From NCBI RefSeq assembly GCF_019218885.1, contig NZ_JAHUWT010000003.1:1178001-1242000 (forward strand): a DNA stretch of 64,000 nucleotides, written 5' to 3'. Every line of letters begins with the position of its first letter. The first letter of the stretch is position 1. Below are positions 50,375-59,637 of this stretch, piece by piece. Source of the DNA: Bordetella sp. BOR01 (lineage in GTDB: Bacteria > Pseudomonadota > Gammaproteobacteria > Burkholderiales > Burkholderiaceae_B). Position numbers and translations under genes: made by a program. The notes under the pieces were generated by a model that saw nothing but the letters and a program-made list of their open reading frames with translations, did no database searches and was not told the DNA's origin.

Positions 50375-51328
50375 CTATGGTGGTTCTGGCGCTGCGTGGT
50401 CCAGCAAGGCCGGCAGGTTGCCGTCGTGGCGAAAGCCCGCTGCTTCGGCAGCCGGGGTGTGCAATGGCGGCTGCGTGCCGAACTGCGCTTCGATGGCCGG
50501 CTCGGGCGCGTAGCGCACCAATTTGCCGGCCTGGCCATTGCCGCGCGCATCGTAGGCCCGCACGATCTCTTGCACCGATACGCGCAGGGCGGGCAGGGTC
50601 CATGCCGTGTGCTCGCCGGCCGGTTGCGTGGCGAGTTCGGCGGCGTGCAACAGGTTGGCAATGCAGCAACGCAACGACATCAGCCAAAGCGTGGCTTGCG
50701 GGCTTACCGGCATCGTGCAGGGCTCGCCGGCCGCAAGCGACCGTATCAGCGTGCTGGAAAACGCCGACCAGGCGCCATTGGGCGCGGGCGGGCGCGGAAC
50801 GATGCCGGGCAGGCGCACGGTGCGAGCGCGCACGAAGCCGCGCCGCGTGTAGTCGGCCAGCAGTATCTCCATGGCGTACTTGTGTGCGCCATAGCTCAGG
50901 GCCGGCGCCAGCGGTGTATGGTCGTCGACCCGTTCAGGCAGCGGGGCGCCGAATACGGCGATGCTGCTGGTGAACACCAGCGCCGGCGAGCGGCCCTGCT
51001 GCCGCAGCCGTTCCAGCAGGCGCAGCGACCCTTCCAGGTTGACGTGCAATCCCAGTTCAAATTCTTGTTCGGCTCGTCCGCTGGCAATGCAGGCCAGGTG
51101 AAAGACCAGGTCCGGTGCGGGGCTGGTGATGGCGGCCAGCGTCGCCGCATCGGCAAAGCTGCCGTCGATGCAGCGCACGCGCGGGTCGGCGGGCGGATCG
51201 TCGAAAGCCAGGTCGCACAGCGTGATGGCTTCGGCAGCGCCGTATCCGGGCACGGCGGGCATGGCGCAGAGCTGGCGAACGAGTTCCTTGCCGATGTAGC
51301 CGTTGGCCCCGGTGACAAGAATATTCAT
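50375..51328 (-). CDS. denD: NAD-dependent epimerase-family dehydrogenase, D-erythronate dehydrogenase-like
   Basis: 317 aa extended [22 protein letters not shown] is the NAD site, DLVFHLACIASGRAEQEFELGLHVNLEGSLRLLE is typical of DenD, and the active site is in FTSSIAVFG (Ser) and YGAHKYAMEILLADY (Tyr, Lys). DenD oxidises D-erythronate to 2-oxo-tetronate. The start overlaps the upstream dehydrogenase stop by 4 nt. Other epimerase-family sugar-acid dehydrogenases are possible, so the symbol is tentative. Confidence 0.78.
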   Translation of the reverse strand: MNILVTGANGYIGKELVRQLCAMPAVPGYGAAEAITLCDLAFDDPPADPRVRCIDGSFADAATLAAITSPAPDLVFHLACIASGRAEQEFELGLHVNLEGSLRLLERLRQQGRSPALVFTSSIAVFGAPLPERVDDHTPLAPALSYGAHKYAMEILLADYTRRGFVRARTVRLPGIVPRPPAPNGAWSAFSSTLIRSLAAGEPCTMPVSPQATLWLMSLRCCIANLLHAAELATQPAGEHTAWTLPALRVSVQEIVRAYDARGNGQAGKLVRYAPEPAIEAQFGTQPPLHTPAAEAAGFRHDGNLPALLDHAAPEPP

Positions 51329-52215
51329 GCTGCCTCTCCGGTCCGGGGCCGTTCGGGCCATGCCACGTGCACGATGTCTGACAGATCGGCCGGCCCCAGG
51401 CCCTGCGCGGCGGCGGCGCGGTAGCTGGCCAGCGCGCCGTTCAGGCCGGCCAGTTCGGTGCCGGTGGCGCGTGCCAGCGCCGCCACGTTTTCTACGTCTT
51501 TGAGCATGGTGGCCACCGAACCCAATGGCTGATCGATAGGGGCTGTCATACGCGGCACGAAGATCTGCAGCAGTGTGGAATCGGCCCAGCCGCCGGCCAG
51601 CGCGGTATTCAATGCGGCGGCGTCGATGCCGCTGCGCTGCGCCAGGGCCACGGCCTCGGCGATGGCGTTGACGGTGCTGGCCACAATAGTCTGGTTGCAC
51701 AGCTTGGCGATCTGCCCGGCGCCGACCGGGCCCAGGCGGGTGATGCGTGCGGCGTATGCGCGCATCCAGGCCGAAGCGGCCTCGACCGTGTCGGCAGGCC
51801 CGCCCGCCATCACCGATAGCGTGCCGGCCTGCGCACCCGCCACGCCGCCCGAGACCGGCGCATCGATCCAGACGCGTCCGTTGATTGGCTGCAGTTGTGC
51901 GGCGAACCGGCGCGCGGCTTCGGGGGCGATGCTGGAATGATCCACCAGCCAGGCGCCACAGGCGCGATGCACGCCCTGCGCGCCGAATACGGTGTCTTGC
52001 ACGGCCTGCTCGTCTGTCAGGCACAGGAAGACACCTGCGCAGCCGTCTGCCGCTTCGGCCGGCGTATCGGCCGGTTCGGCGCCGTCGGCCGCCAGCGCCC
52101 GGGCTTTCTCGGGGCTGCGATTCCAGACCCGCACCCGATGCCCGGCCGCGAGCAGCCGGCGCACCATGGGGGCGCCCATCAGGCCGGTGCCGCAAAAGGC
52201 CAGCGTCGCGCTCAT
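51325..52215 (-). CDS. 3-hydroxyisobutyrate dehydrogenase-family enzyme, L-threonate dehydrogenase-like
   Basis: 296 aa beta-hydroxyacid dehydrogenase. NAD(P) loop [20 protein letters not shown], substrate motif [22 protein letters not shown], and the catalytic lysine in [14 protein letters not shown]. LtnD of acid-sugar pathways, tartronate semialdehyde reductase and 3-hydroxyisobutyrate dehydrogenase are all of this family; the DenD-like neighbour favours LtnD. ATGA overlaps join it to the IlvD gene before it and the DenD gene after it, so three enzymes are translationally coupled. Confidence 0.85.
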   Translation of the reverse strand: MSATLAFCGTGLMGAPMVRRLLAAGHRVRVWNRSPEKARALAADGAEPADTPAEAADGCAGVFLCLTDEQAVQDTVFGAQGVHRACGAWLVDHSSIAPEAARRFAAQLQPINGRVWIDAPVSGGVAGAQAGTLSVMAGGPADTVEAASAWMRAYAARITRLGPVGAGQIAKLCNQTIVASTVNAIAEAVALAQRSGIDAAALNTALAGGWADSTLLQIFVPRMTAPIDQPLGSVATMLKDVENVAALARATGTELAGLNGALASYRAAAAQGLGPADLSDIVHVAWPERPRTGEAA

Positions 52216-53924
52216 TCGTTCTCCGGGGTTTCGTAGGGCCATTGCATTCCGCCCGAGTGCGTGACGGCGCCTTCGTGCGCCGGCCGCACCAGCACAGCAT
52301 ATTTTTCGAGCGCGCCCGCCAGGCGCGGCCGTATCGGCGGTACACGGCTGGCACGGCGGGATGCCAGCTCGGCATCGCTGACCTCGATCCGCAACGAGTT
52401 GGCCTGGGCATCGATATGGATGAGATCGCCATCGCGGATCAGGCCGATGGGGCCGCCGGCCGCCGCTTCGGGGCCGACATAGCCTATGCACAGGCCGCGC
52501 GTGGCGCCCGAGAAGCGGCCATCGGTCAACAGGGCCACTTTTTCGCCCATGCCCTGGCCGTACAGGGCGGCCGTCACACTGAGCATTTCGCGCATGCCCG
52601 GCCCCCCCTTGGGGCCCTCGTTGCGTATGACCAGCACCTCGCCCGGGCGGTAGGTGCGCTGCGATACGGCGCGCATGCAATCTTCTTCGTTTTCGAATAC
52701 CCGCGCCGGCCCCGAGAACTGCAGTGATTTCAGGCCCGCGATCTTGAGCAGCGCGCCCTGCGGGCTGAGATTGCCTTTCAGAACCGCCACACCGCCCGAA
52801 GGATGAATGGCGCGCCCACAGGGGCGCACCACTTCGCCATCGGGGCCGGGCGCGTCGGCCAGTGCTTCAGCCAGGGGCCGGCCGTCCAGCGTGAGTACGC
52901 TGCCGTCGATATAGCCGCCTTCCAGCAAGGCCTTCAGCACGGCGGGTACGCCGCCGGCTTCGTGCAGGTCTCGAGCCAGGAAACGCCCGCCCGGCTGCAG
53001 GTCGGCGATCAGTGGCGTGCGCTGGAATACAGTGGCGACGTCATCCAGGGTGTAGCGGATGCCGGCTTCGTGGGCGATGGCGGGAATGTGCAGCGCGGCG
53101 TTGGTCGAACCGCCGGTCGCGGCGACCGCCGCGCAGGCGTTGTCCAGGCTGGCCCGCGTGACCAAGTCGCGCGGCAGGGGGCCTCCCTGCGCCAGGGCGC
53201 GCATGACTTGTGCGCCCGCCCGTTGCGCGATGGCCAGGCGTTCGCTGTACACCGACGGCATCATGGCGGTGCCCAGCGGCGACAGGCCCAGGGCTTCTCC
53301 TACCATGGCCATGGTATTGGCCGTGAACTGGCCTGGGCACGAGCCGGCCGACGGCGTACAGGTGCGTTCCATGGCCTTGAGATCGGCGGCCGCCATGCCG
53401 CCATGCTGCACACGGCCCACGGCTTCGATGGTGTCCAGGATGGTGGCCTGCTTGCCCAGTGCATGACCGGGCAGCGTTGCCCCGCCATAAAGGAATACCG
53501 CCGGCACGTTCAGGCGCACGATGGCCATCATCATGGCCGGCAGCGTCTTGTCGCAGCCGGCGAAGGCCACCAGCCCGTCATAGGCATGGCCGCGGATCAC
53601 CAGCTCTACGCTGTCGGCGATCGTCTCGCGCGAGAGCAGGCTCATGCGCATGCCGGCATGGTTCATGGAGGTGCCGTCAGACACCGATATGGTCGAGAAA
53701 CTGACCGGCACGCCGCCTGCGGCCGCCACGCCCAGCCGGGCCCGGTCCGCCTGGGGAGCCAGGCCCATGGAACAGGGCGTGTTCTCGCCCTGGGTGCTGA
53801 CAATGCCGATGACCGACTTCTGCAGGGCCTCGTCGTCGAAACCGGTGGCGCGTAGAAAGGCCCGGTGGGGCGCCCGGGTCAGGCCATCGGTGACCATCCT
53901 GGAGCGGTGCTTGTGCAATGACAT
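52212..53924 (-). CDS. IlvD/Edd-family dehydratase, probably for a sugar acid
   Basis: 570 aa. The iron-sulfur ligands are present as [22 protein letters not shown] and [15 protein letters not shown], and the C-terminal [26 protein letters not shown] is complete. The family covers dihydroxy-acid dehydratase (IlvD), 6-phosphogluconate dehydratase and aldonate dehydratases such as arabonate, xylonate and gluconate dehydratase. It sits in a sugar-acid operon with a TRAP transporter, with no other branched-chain synthesis gene nearby, so an aldonate or C4 acid role is more likely than valine synthesis. Confidence 0.85.
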   Translation of the reverse strand: MSLHKHRSRMVTDGLTRAPHRAFLRATGFDDEALQKSVIGIVSTQGENTPCSMGLAPQADRARLGVAAAGGVPVSFSTISVSDGTSMNHAGMRMSLLSRETIADSVELVIRGHAYDGLVAFAGCDKTLPAMMMAIVRLNVPAVFLYGGATLPGHALGKQATILDTIEAVGRVQHGGMAAADLKAMERTCTPSAGSCPGQFTANTMAMVGEALGLSPLGTAMMPSVYSERLAIAQRAGAQVMRALAQGGPLPRDLVTRASLDNACAAVAATGGSTNAALHIPAIAHEAGIRYTLDDVATVFQRTPLIADLQPGGRFLARDLHEAGGVPAVLKALLEGGYIDGSVLTLDGRPLAEALADAPGPDGEVVRPCGRAIHPSGGVAVLKGNLSPQGALLKIAGLKSLQFSGPARVFENEEDCMRAVSQRTYRPGEVLVIRNEGPKGGPGMREMLSVTAALYGQGMGEKVALLTDGRFSGATRGLCIGYVGPEAAAGGPIGLIRDGDLIHIDAQANSLRIEVSDAELASRRASRVPPIRPRLAGALEKYAVLVRPAHEGAVTHSGGMQWPYETPENE

Positions 53925-53943
53925 GCGGGGGTTCCTTGGTGAG

Positions 53944-54627
53944 TCAGCCGGCCAGCATGGCGCGGTGGGCCGTCAGTTTGTCGAATGCCCAGCAGATGTC
54001 GCGCTCCATGGCAAGGCGGGCCTTGTCGGCGTCGCGCTGTGCGATAGCCTGCACGATCGCGGCATGGAATTCGGCCGTAGGGCGCTCGTCGGAATGCATC
54101 AGTTCGCGCGTGGCGCGCAGATACGGGCCCGATTGCAGCCAAAGGCTTTCGATGGTGGCCATCATCGAGGGCGACTGGGCCGCGCGATAAATGGTGAAAT
54201 GGAAAAGCTGGTTGTTTTCCAGGCCGTCGCGTACCGAGGTGGGGTCGGCCAGCGACTGGCCGATCTGCGCGGCCAGGCCGCGCAAGGTTTCCAGCGCTTC
54301 GGCGGTAATGTGCTCGATCGCCCAAGCCGTTACCGTGCCTTCGATCAACACGCGCGCACGGCGGATGTCTTCCAGGCGCGCGCGGGAAATGACCGGTACG
54401 CGCATGGACCGGCTTTTCATGGGCTCCAGCGCCCGTTGCGCGGCCAGCCTGCGCAGCGCTTCGCGTACCGGCATGGCGCTGGTGCCGAAGGCGTCGGCCA
54501 ATTCTTGTATGCCCAGCACCTCGCCGGCGGCATAGTCGCCGCGCATCAGGTGGTCGCGCAGCCGGCGGTAGACGGCTTCGTTGACCGAGGTGTGGACCAG
54601 GGGTTCCAGATCGGGGTGGCCGGCCAT
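53944..54627 (-). CDS. GntR-family regulator, FCD subfamily
   Basis: 227 aa. Winged helix at residues about 15-75 ([46 protein letters not shown]), then FCD ([19 protein letters not shown]...[12 protein letters not shown]). It is the first gene of the acid-sugar operon, 19 nt before the IlvD gene. A perfect palindrome at 54633-54653 begins 5 nt before its start codon, so autorepression of the whole operon is likely. No ribosome binding site is visible; the palindrome occupies its place. Confidence 0.88.
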   Translation of the reverse strand: MAGHPDLEPLVHTSVNEAVYRRLRDHLMRGDYAAGEVLGIQELADAFGTSAMPVREALRRLAAQRALEPMKSRSMRVPVISRARLEDIRRARVLIEGTVTAWAIEHITAEALETLRGLAAQIGQSLADPTSVRDGLENNQLFHFTIYRAAQSPSMMATIESLWLQSGPYLRATRELMHSDERPTAEFHAAIVQAIAQRDADKARLAMERDICWAFDKLTAHRAMLAG

Positions 54628-54632
54628 TTAGA

Positions 54633-54653
54633 TCTTTGATCAAAAATCAAAGA
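54633..54653. promoter_or_regulatory. GntR operator-like palindrome at the acid-sugar operon start
   Basis: TCTTTGAT (54633-54640) and ATCAAAGA (54646-54653) are perfect arms around CAAAA. The site overlaps the expected ribosome binding site of the GntR gene at 54627. Confidence 0.6.
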
Positions 54654-54666
54654 CGCTAATTTGCGC

Positions 54667-54717
54667 AAAAATCCCCGCGCCGCCTATCCAGGTTTCCCCT
54701 TATGGGCGGGCGCGGGG
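54667..54717 (-). terminator. Rho-independent terminator of glcB
   Basis: On the minus strand, CCCCGCGCC (54717-54709) pairs with GGCGCGGGG (54681-54673), with more GC pairing inside, and is followed at once by ATTTTT. It begins 11 nt past the glcB stop, so glcB transcription ends before the acid-sugar operon promoter. Confidence 0.8.
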
Positions 54718-54728
54718 ACGGGACTGCC

Positions 54729-56912
54729 TCAGCGGGTGGCCGCCAGCCGGGCCTTGAACGCCAGGCGGTACTGGTGCAGCAGCGGTTCGGTGTAGCCGTT
54801 GGGCTGCGCCAGGCCTTCGAATACCAGCGCGCAGGCCGCCTGGAACGCCACCGAGGTATCGAAGTGGCCCGCCATGGGCTGGTACAGGGGGTCGCCGGCG
54901 TTCTGGCGGTCGACCACTTCGGCCATGCGTTCGAAGGTGTCGCGCACCTGGTCGCGCGTGGCGATGCCGTGGCGCATCCAGTTGGCGATGTGCTGGCTGG
55001 AAATGCGCAGCGTGGCGCGGTCTTCCATCAGGCCCACGTTGTTGATGTCGGGCACTTTCGAGCAACCCACGCCCTGGTCGATCCAGCGCACCACGTAGCC
55101 CAGGATGCCCTGCGCGTTGTTCTCGAGTTCGTGGCGGATGTCGTCGGGGCTCCAGTCGGCCGGGTTGCCCACCGGCACCGTCAGCAGGCCGTCGAGCAGC
55201 TCGTCGCGCACGCTGGCCAGCGATGTGCCTTCGAGCTGCTGCTGCACGGCCTGCACGTCGACCTGGTGATAGTGCAGCGCATGCAGCGTGGCCGCGGTGG
55301 GCGAAGGCACCCAGGCGGTATTGGCGCCCGCCTTCGGATGGGCGATTTTCTGTTCCAGCATGGCGGCCATCAGGTCGGGCATGGCCCACATGCCCTTGCC
55401 GATCTGGGCGCGGCCTCGCAGGCCGCAATCCAGCCCCACCAGCACGTTGCTGCGTTCGTAGGCGACGATCCAGGCGCTGGACTTCATGTCGCCCTTGCGC
55501 ATCATGGGGCCGGCTTCCATGGTGGAATGCATTTCGTCGCCGGTGCGGTCCAGGAAGCCCGTATTGATGAACGCCACGCGCCCGGCAGCGGCCTGGATGC
55601 AGGCCTTCAGGTTGACGCTGGTGCGCCGCTCTTCGTCCATGATGCCCATTTTCAGGGTGTGGCGCGGCAGGTCCAGCAGGTCTTCGACGCGGTCGAACAG
55701 TTCATTGGCAAAGGCCGCCTCGGCCGGGCCGTGCATCTTGGGCTTGACGATATAGATCGAGCCGGCGCGCGAGTTGCGGCGGGTGGCGCGGTCGGGCAGG
55801 GCCGCCAGCGTGGTGACCACGGCATCGAGAATGCCTTCGGGGATTTCCTTGCCGTCGTGATCGAGCACGGCGGGGTTGGTCATCAGGTGGCCCACGTTGC
55901 GCACGAACATCAGCGAACGCCCGTGCAGCGTCAGCGTGCCACCGCCGGGCGTGCGGTATTCGCGGTCATCGTTCAGGCGCCGCGTGAAGGTTTGCCCGCC
56001 CTTGGTGACTTGCTCGGCCAGGTCGCCCTTCATCAGGCCCAGCCAGTTGCGATAGACCTGCACCTTGTCGTCGGCATCGACCGCGGCGACCGAGTCTTCG
56101 CAGTCCATGATGGTGGTCAGCGCGGCTTCGACCACCACGTCCTTGATGCCGGCGGCATCGGTGGCGCCGATGCTGTGGGCGCGGTCGACCTGGATTTCGA
56201 TGTGCAGGCCGTGCTGCTTGAGCAGGATGGCATGGGGCGCTTGCGCATCGCCCTGGTAGCCGGCGAACTGTCCGGGTTGTGCCAGGCCGGTGCTGCCTTG
56301 TGCCAGCGCCACGCGCAACTGGCCGTTGCCGACGCTGTAGCCTGTGGCGTCGGCGTGCGAGCCTTGCGCCAGTGGCGCGGCCTGGTCCAGGAAGGCGCGG
56401 GCGCGCGCAATGACGGCCTGGCCGCGCTGCGGATGGTAGCCACGGCCCGTGTCGCCCGGCGTGGGCGCAATGGCGTCGGTGCCATACAGGGCGTCGTACA
56501 GGCTGCCCCAGCGGGCATTGGCCGCATTCAGCGCATAGCGCGCGTTGGACATGGGCACCACCAACTGCGGGCCGGCCTGCTCGGCGATCTCGGCATCGAC
56601 ATGGGCGGTTTCAACCTGCACCGCATCAGGCTGGGGCAGCAGGTAGCCGATCTGTTCCAGGAAGGCGCGATACGCACGCAGGTCGCGCACCGGGCCGGGA
56701 TGCGCCCGATGCCAGGTGTCGAGTTCGCGCTGCAGGCTGTCGCGTTCGGCCAGCAAGGCGCGGTTGCGGGGCGCCAGGTCGCGTACCAGGGCAGCGAAGC
56801 CGGCCCAGAAGCGCGAAGCGTCGATGCCGCTGGCGGGCAGCGCCTCGTCCTCGATGAAGCGATGAAGCACGGCCGCCACTTGCAGGCCGTCTTGCTGGAT
56901 ACGTTCAGTCAT
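54729..56912 (-). CDS. glcB: Malate synthase G
   Basis: 727 aa from the ATG at 56912, the normal length of malate synthase G (about 723). It condenses glyoxylate with acetyl-CoA to malate. [19 protein letters not shown] carries the catalytic arginine, [20 protein letters not shown] the metal-binding segment, and [21 protein letters not shown] and the C-terminal region hold the catalytic base. The divergent GlcC-like regulator and two identical operators upstream fit glycolate/glyoxylate control. No isocitrate lyase gene is in the window. Confidence 0.96.
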   Translation of the reverse strand: MTERIQQDGLQVAAVLHRFIEDEALPASGIDASRFWAGFAALVRDLAPRNRALLAERDSLQRELDTWHRAHPGPVRDLRAYRAFLEQIGYLLPQPDAVQVETAHVDAEIAEQAGPQLVVPMSNARYALNAANARWGSLYDALYGTDAIAPTPGDTGRGYHPQRGQAVIARARAFLDQAAPLAQGSHADATGYSVGNGQLRVALAQGSTGLAQPGQFAGYQGDAQAPHAILLKQHGLHIEIQVDRAHSIGATDAAGIKDVVVEAALTTIMDCEDSVAAVDADDKVQVYRNWLGLMKGDLAEQVTKGGQTFTRRLNDDREYRTPGGGTLTLHGRSLMFVRNVGHLMTNPAVLDHDGKEIPEGILDAVVTTLAALPDRATRRNSRAGSIYIVKPKMHGPAEAAFANELFDRVEDLLDLPRHTLKMGIMDEERRTSVNLKACIQAAAGRVAFINTGFLDRTGDEMHSTMEAGPMMRKGDMKSSAWIVAYERSNVLVGLDCGLRGRAQIGKGMWAMPDLMAAMLEQKIAHPKAGANTAWVPSPTAATLHALHYHQVDVQAVQQQLEGTSLASVRDELLDGLLTVPVGNPADWSPDDIRHELENNAQGILGYVVRWIDQGVGCSKVPDINNVGLMEDRATLRISSQHIANWMRHGIATRDQVRDTFERMAEVVDRQNAGDPLYQPMAGHFDTSVAFQAACALVFEGLAQPNGYTEPLLHQYRLAFKARLAATR

Positions 56913-57007
56913 GCGGGTCTCGGAAAAGAAAAATCGGGGCCGGCTCAACCGGCACAGCGAACCTACATCATCGGGGCTGCAGCCAGCCATGTCCATATCC
57001 CAGGACA

Positions 57008-57020
57008 CTGGTCATACCAG
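57008..57020. promoter_or_regulatory. GlcC-type operator 1
   Basis: CTGGT-CAT-ACCAG, the TGGT-N3-ACCA dyad of FadR-family regulators such as GlcC, PdhR and LldR. It lies 95 nt upstream of glcB, in its promoter region. An identical copy is at 57128-57140. Confidence 0.75.
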
Positions 57021-57127
57021 TTTATTTACCCCCGATTTGCGCGTCGGGTAATTTTTATGGTTTTATTTCAGTATCTTGAGAGGAAGAGCCCGAGCAAGCA
57101 TCGATCGGTTGCGCAGCTTGGTGCAAT

Positions 57128-57140
57128 CTGGTCATACCAG
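57128..57140. promoter_or_regulatory. GlcC-type operator 2
   Basis: Second exact copy of CTGGT-CAT-ACCAG, also followed by TT. It ends 10 nt before the regulator ATG and directly adjoins the TTGGAG ribosome binding site, which suggests autorepression. Confidence 0.75.
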
Positions 57141-57150
57141 TTGGAGTGGC

Positions 57151-57915
57151 ATGGAAACTGATGTCGCGGCCACCGGCCGCCAAGTGGCCGATGTGGTGGC
57201 CGAACGAATCGAGCGTCTGATCATGGACGGCGTGCTCAAGTCGGGCCAGGCCCTGCCGTCCGAACGCCGCCTGACCGAAAAGCTGGGCGCGTCGCGCACC
57301 GCGCTGCGCGAGGGCCTGAAGCTATTGCGCGCCCGCGGCATCATTCGCACCGAGCAGGGCAAGGGTTCGTTCGTGGCGCCCATTTCGCAGGTCGACGCCG
57401 GCCCGCTGGTGCATTTGTTCCATTCGCAGCCGCGCACGCTGTACGACCTGCTGGAAGTGCGTGCCCTGCTGGAAGGCGAATCGGCGCGGCTGGCCGCCAT
57501 ACGCGGCACCGAGGCCGATTTCATCATGATCCGCCGCCGCTATGAAGAAATGATCGCCGCGCATGGGCAGGATACCGATATCGCCACGCATGCCCACCTG
57601 GATCACGCTTTCCATCTGGCGGTTTGCGAGGCCTCGCACAATCCGGTGCTGACGCACACCCTGCAATCGCTCACCGACCTGATGCTGGGGTCGGTGTTTG
57701 CCTGCGTCAACAACCTGTACCACCGCGAGCCGCACAAGCGCCAGATCGACCTGCAGCATGCGGGCGTGTTCGATGCCGTGATCGGGCGGCTGCCCGAGCA
57801 GGCCCACAAGGCCGCCACCGATCACGTCAACAGCGTGCGGCAAAGCCTGGGCGAGATCGAGCAAGAAGAACAACGCCTGGTGCGCGCCACCCTGCGCTTG
57901 GAAGGCTGGGCCTAG
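57151..57915 (+). CDS. glcC: GlcC-like GntR/FCD regulator of malate synthase
   Basis: 254 aa from the ATG at 57151 with TTGGAG in front. Winged helix VADVVAERIERLIMDGVLKSGQALPSERRLTEKLGASRTALREGLKLL, then RGIIRTEQGKGSFVAP, then an FCD domain (EVRALLEGESARLAAIRG...HAFHLAVCEASHNPVLTH). It resembles PdhR/GlcC proteins and is divergent from glcB, with two dyads of their binding type. It would sense glycolate or glyoxylate. It is convergent with the dehydrogenase-like gene 12 nt further on. Confidence 0.85.
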   Translation: METDVAATGRQVADVVAERIERLIMDGVLKSGQALPSERRLTEKLGASRTALREGLKLLRARGIIRTEQGKGSFVAPISQVDAGPLVHLFHSQPRTLYDLLEVRALLEGESARLAAIRGTEADFIMIRRRYEEMIAAHGQDTDIATHAHLDHAFHLAVCEASHNPVLTHTLQSLTDLMLGSVFACVNNLYHREPHKRQIDLQHAGVFDAVIGRLPEQAHKAATDHVNSVRQSLGEIEQEEQRLVRATLRLEGWA

Positions 57916-57927
57916 ACTCGCGCGGCT

Positions 57928-59037
57928 TCAGGCCGCCAGCGCGTCGGGCACGGCCTGGCCCGCATAGATGCGGCCGTGGCGATTGGCCAGCAGCGCGTCC
58001 AGCGCGATGCTTTCCTGCCCCACGAAACCGCGTTGCGGCAGCGTGCCCTGCGCCACCAGGTCCAGCGCGGTGCAGATACCGGCCGCCGTCGAGCGCTGGA
58101 TGGCGCTCAGGGCATGGCCGTCCACGGTGTCGCCGTAGATGCGCGTGGAATACGACTCTTGCAGCAATTGCCCCTGCCGGTAGCCCGACGCCGTCGCCAG
58201 AATGACGATGACGTCCTGCCCCGTGGCGGGGATGGCGTTTTCCAGGATGTCTTGCAGCAGCTCGCGGCGCTCGCGCAGGCGCAGGTCGTTGAGCAGCAGT
58301 TTCATGATGGCGCCGTGGCCAGGGTAGCGTACCGATTTGTAGTCGACATTGCGGGCCTTGCCCGCCAGGGTCTGGGGCAAGGTGCCCAGCCCGCCCGAGG
58401 TATTGAAGGCCTCGTATTCGACGCCGTCGAGCGCGAAGGTCTCGTAGCCCTCGAGCGGCGGCACGCTGGTCAGTTGGCCATCGACAATGGCTACGCAAGG
58501 GTTGCAATATTCATTGATCAGCCCCTCGGTGCTCCAGGTCAGGTTGTAGCGCAAGGCGTTGGTGGGATAGCGAGGCAATGCGCCCACCCGCATGCGCAGG
58601 TCCAGCAAGGTGTCGAAGCGGCGCGCCAGGTCATTGCCGACGATACCGATGAAGCCAGGCGCCAGGCCGCATTGCGGCATCAGCACGGTGCTGGCCTCGC
58701 GCGCCAGGGCATTGACGGCATGCGTGCTGGCCACGTCTTCGGTCAGGTCGAAATAGTGCACGCCGTGACGGGCGCACAAGCCGGCCACGGCGATGGCGCG
58801 GTGAAACGGCAGAGCGTTCAATACGGCGTAGCGGCCCGCCACCGTGTCTTGCAGGGCGGCATCATCATTGCCGATGTGCAGGGTCTGGCAGCCCAGTGCC
58901 GCTACCGCGTCCAGCCGGGCGGCATCCTGGTCGGCCACGCAGACCGCGTAGTCGCCGGTGCGTTGCAGCAGCAGGGCAATGGCGTATCCGATCTTGCCGG
59001 CACCCAGGACGGTGACCGGTTGCAGTGTGCGAGGCAT
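57928..59037 (-). CDS. Saccharopine dehydrogenase-family oxidoreductase
   Basis: 369 aa. The Rossmann start VTVLGAGKIGYAIALLLQRTGDYAV and the saccharopine reductase-type core HYFDLTEDVASTHAVNALAREASTVLMPQCGLAPGFIGIVGNDLA are clear, and GGLGTLPQTLAGKARNVDYKSVRYPGH is in the C-terminal domain. Bacterial members act on lysine, saccharopine or carboxynorspermidine, or as keto-acid reductases. No lysine pathway gene is adjacent; an aminotransferase of the 2-aminoadipate type is at 61803. The substrate remains open. The upstream gap is AT-rich. Confidence 0.82.
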   Translation of the reverse strand: MPRTLQPVTVLGAGKIGYAIALLLQRTGDYAVCVADQDAARLDAVAALGCQTLHIGNDDAALQDTVAGRYAVLNALPFHRAIAVAGLCARHGVHYFDLTEDVASTHAVNALAREASTVLMPQCGLAPGFIGIVGNDLARRFDTLLDLRMRVGALPRYPTNALRYNLTWSTEGLINEYCNPCVAIVDGQLTSVPPLEGYETFALDGVEYEAFNTSGGLGTLPQTLAGKARNVDYKSVRYPGHGAIMKLLLNDLRLRERRELLQDILENAIPATGQDVIVILATASGYRQGQLLQESYSTRIYGDTVDGHALSAIQRSTAAGICTALDLVAQGTLPQRGFVGQESIALDALLANRHGRIYAGQAVPDALAA

Positions 59038-59189
59038 GGCGGGCTCCTGGTGGAAGGTGTGCCTTCATCCTAGCGCCAGCTTGAGTCGATATGTAGGGTA
59101 CAAAACATCGATTCGTTCTAATAATTCAGACAAAAAGACTGGAAAATTGGTTGATATGTCTGATTGGGTGATAACCGTCCCGCAAAAGC

Positions 59190-59219
59190 ACGCAGGCCTT
59201 CCGAAGAAAAGGCCTGCGT
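59190..59219 (-). terminator. Terminator of the DUF4148 gene
   Basis: ACGCAGGCCTT (59190-59200) and AAGGCCTGCGT (59209-59219) form a perfect 11-bp stem with an 8-nt loop. On the minus strand it is followed by GCTTTTGC. It lies 25 nt past the DUF4148 stop. Confidence 0.75.
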
Positions 59220-59244
59220 TCCTGCTGGGGCCGGCGGGGCCGGA

Positions 59245-59637
59245 TCAGCCTTGCGACGGATAGTCCAGGTTGCCGAACGAGTAGTGGCCTTCGGCCTTGG
59301 CCTGGGCCAGCTCGGCTTGCACTTGGGCGCGGGTCAGGTGGCTGCCCTGGTCGGCGACCTGGGGCGGATACTGCTCTTCACCGTAGGTGATCAGGCCGGC
59401 GGCACGCGCCTGGGCCAGTTCGTCCTGGACCTGGGCCCGGCTGACGCTGGATGCCTGGGCGGCGGGGGCGGGAGCGGGGTAGTCCAGTTCGCCGAAGCTG
59501 TATTGGCCGGTGGCCTTGGCTTGGGCCAGTTCGGCTTGCACCTGGGCGCGGGTCAGGGGTTGCGATTGGGTATCGGCGGCTTGGGCACCGGCAGCGACGC
59601 CCAGGGAAAGCAGGATGGCAGTGGCAATGTTCTTCAT
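59245..59637 (-). CDS. Exported DUF4148 protein with three tandem repeats
   Basis: 130 aa from the ATG at 59637. Signal peptide MKNIATAILLSLGVAAGAQA-AD. The mature part is three repeats of about 30-35 residues, each starting LTRAQVQAELAQAKA, VSRAQVQDELAQARA or LTRAQVQAELAQAKA and ending in a Y-G/S-x-x-x-YP unit. DUF4148 is a family of small periplasmic proteins common in Burkholderiales, usually with one or two copies of the unit. The function is unknown. The helix-plus-proline pattern suggests a structural or binding role. It is a single-gene transcript ending at the hairpin at 59190. Confidence 0.85.
   Translation of the reverse strand: MKNIATAILLSLGVAAGAQAADTQSQPLTRAQVQAELAQAKATGQYSFGELDYPAPAPAAQASSVSRAQVQDELAQARAAGLITYGEEQYPPQVADQGSHLTRAQVQAELAQAKAEGHYSFGNLDYPSQG

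Noticed and set aside
54702-57161. Plus-strand frame of 819 codons
   Set aside because: It is the antisense image of malate synthase G; the sense strand has complete enzyme motifs.
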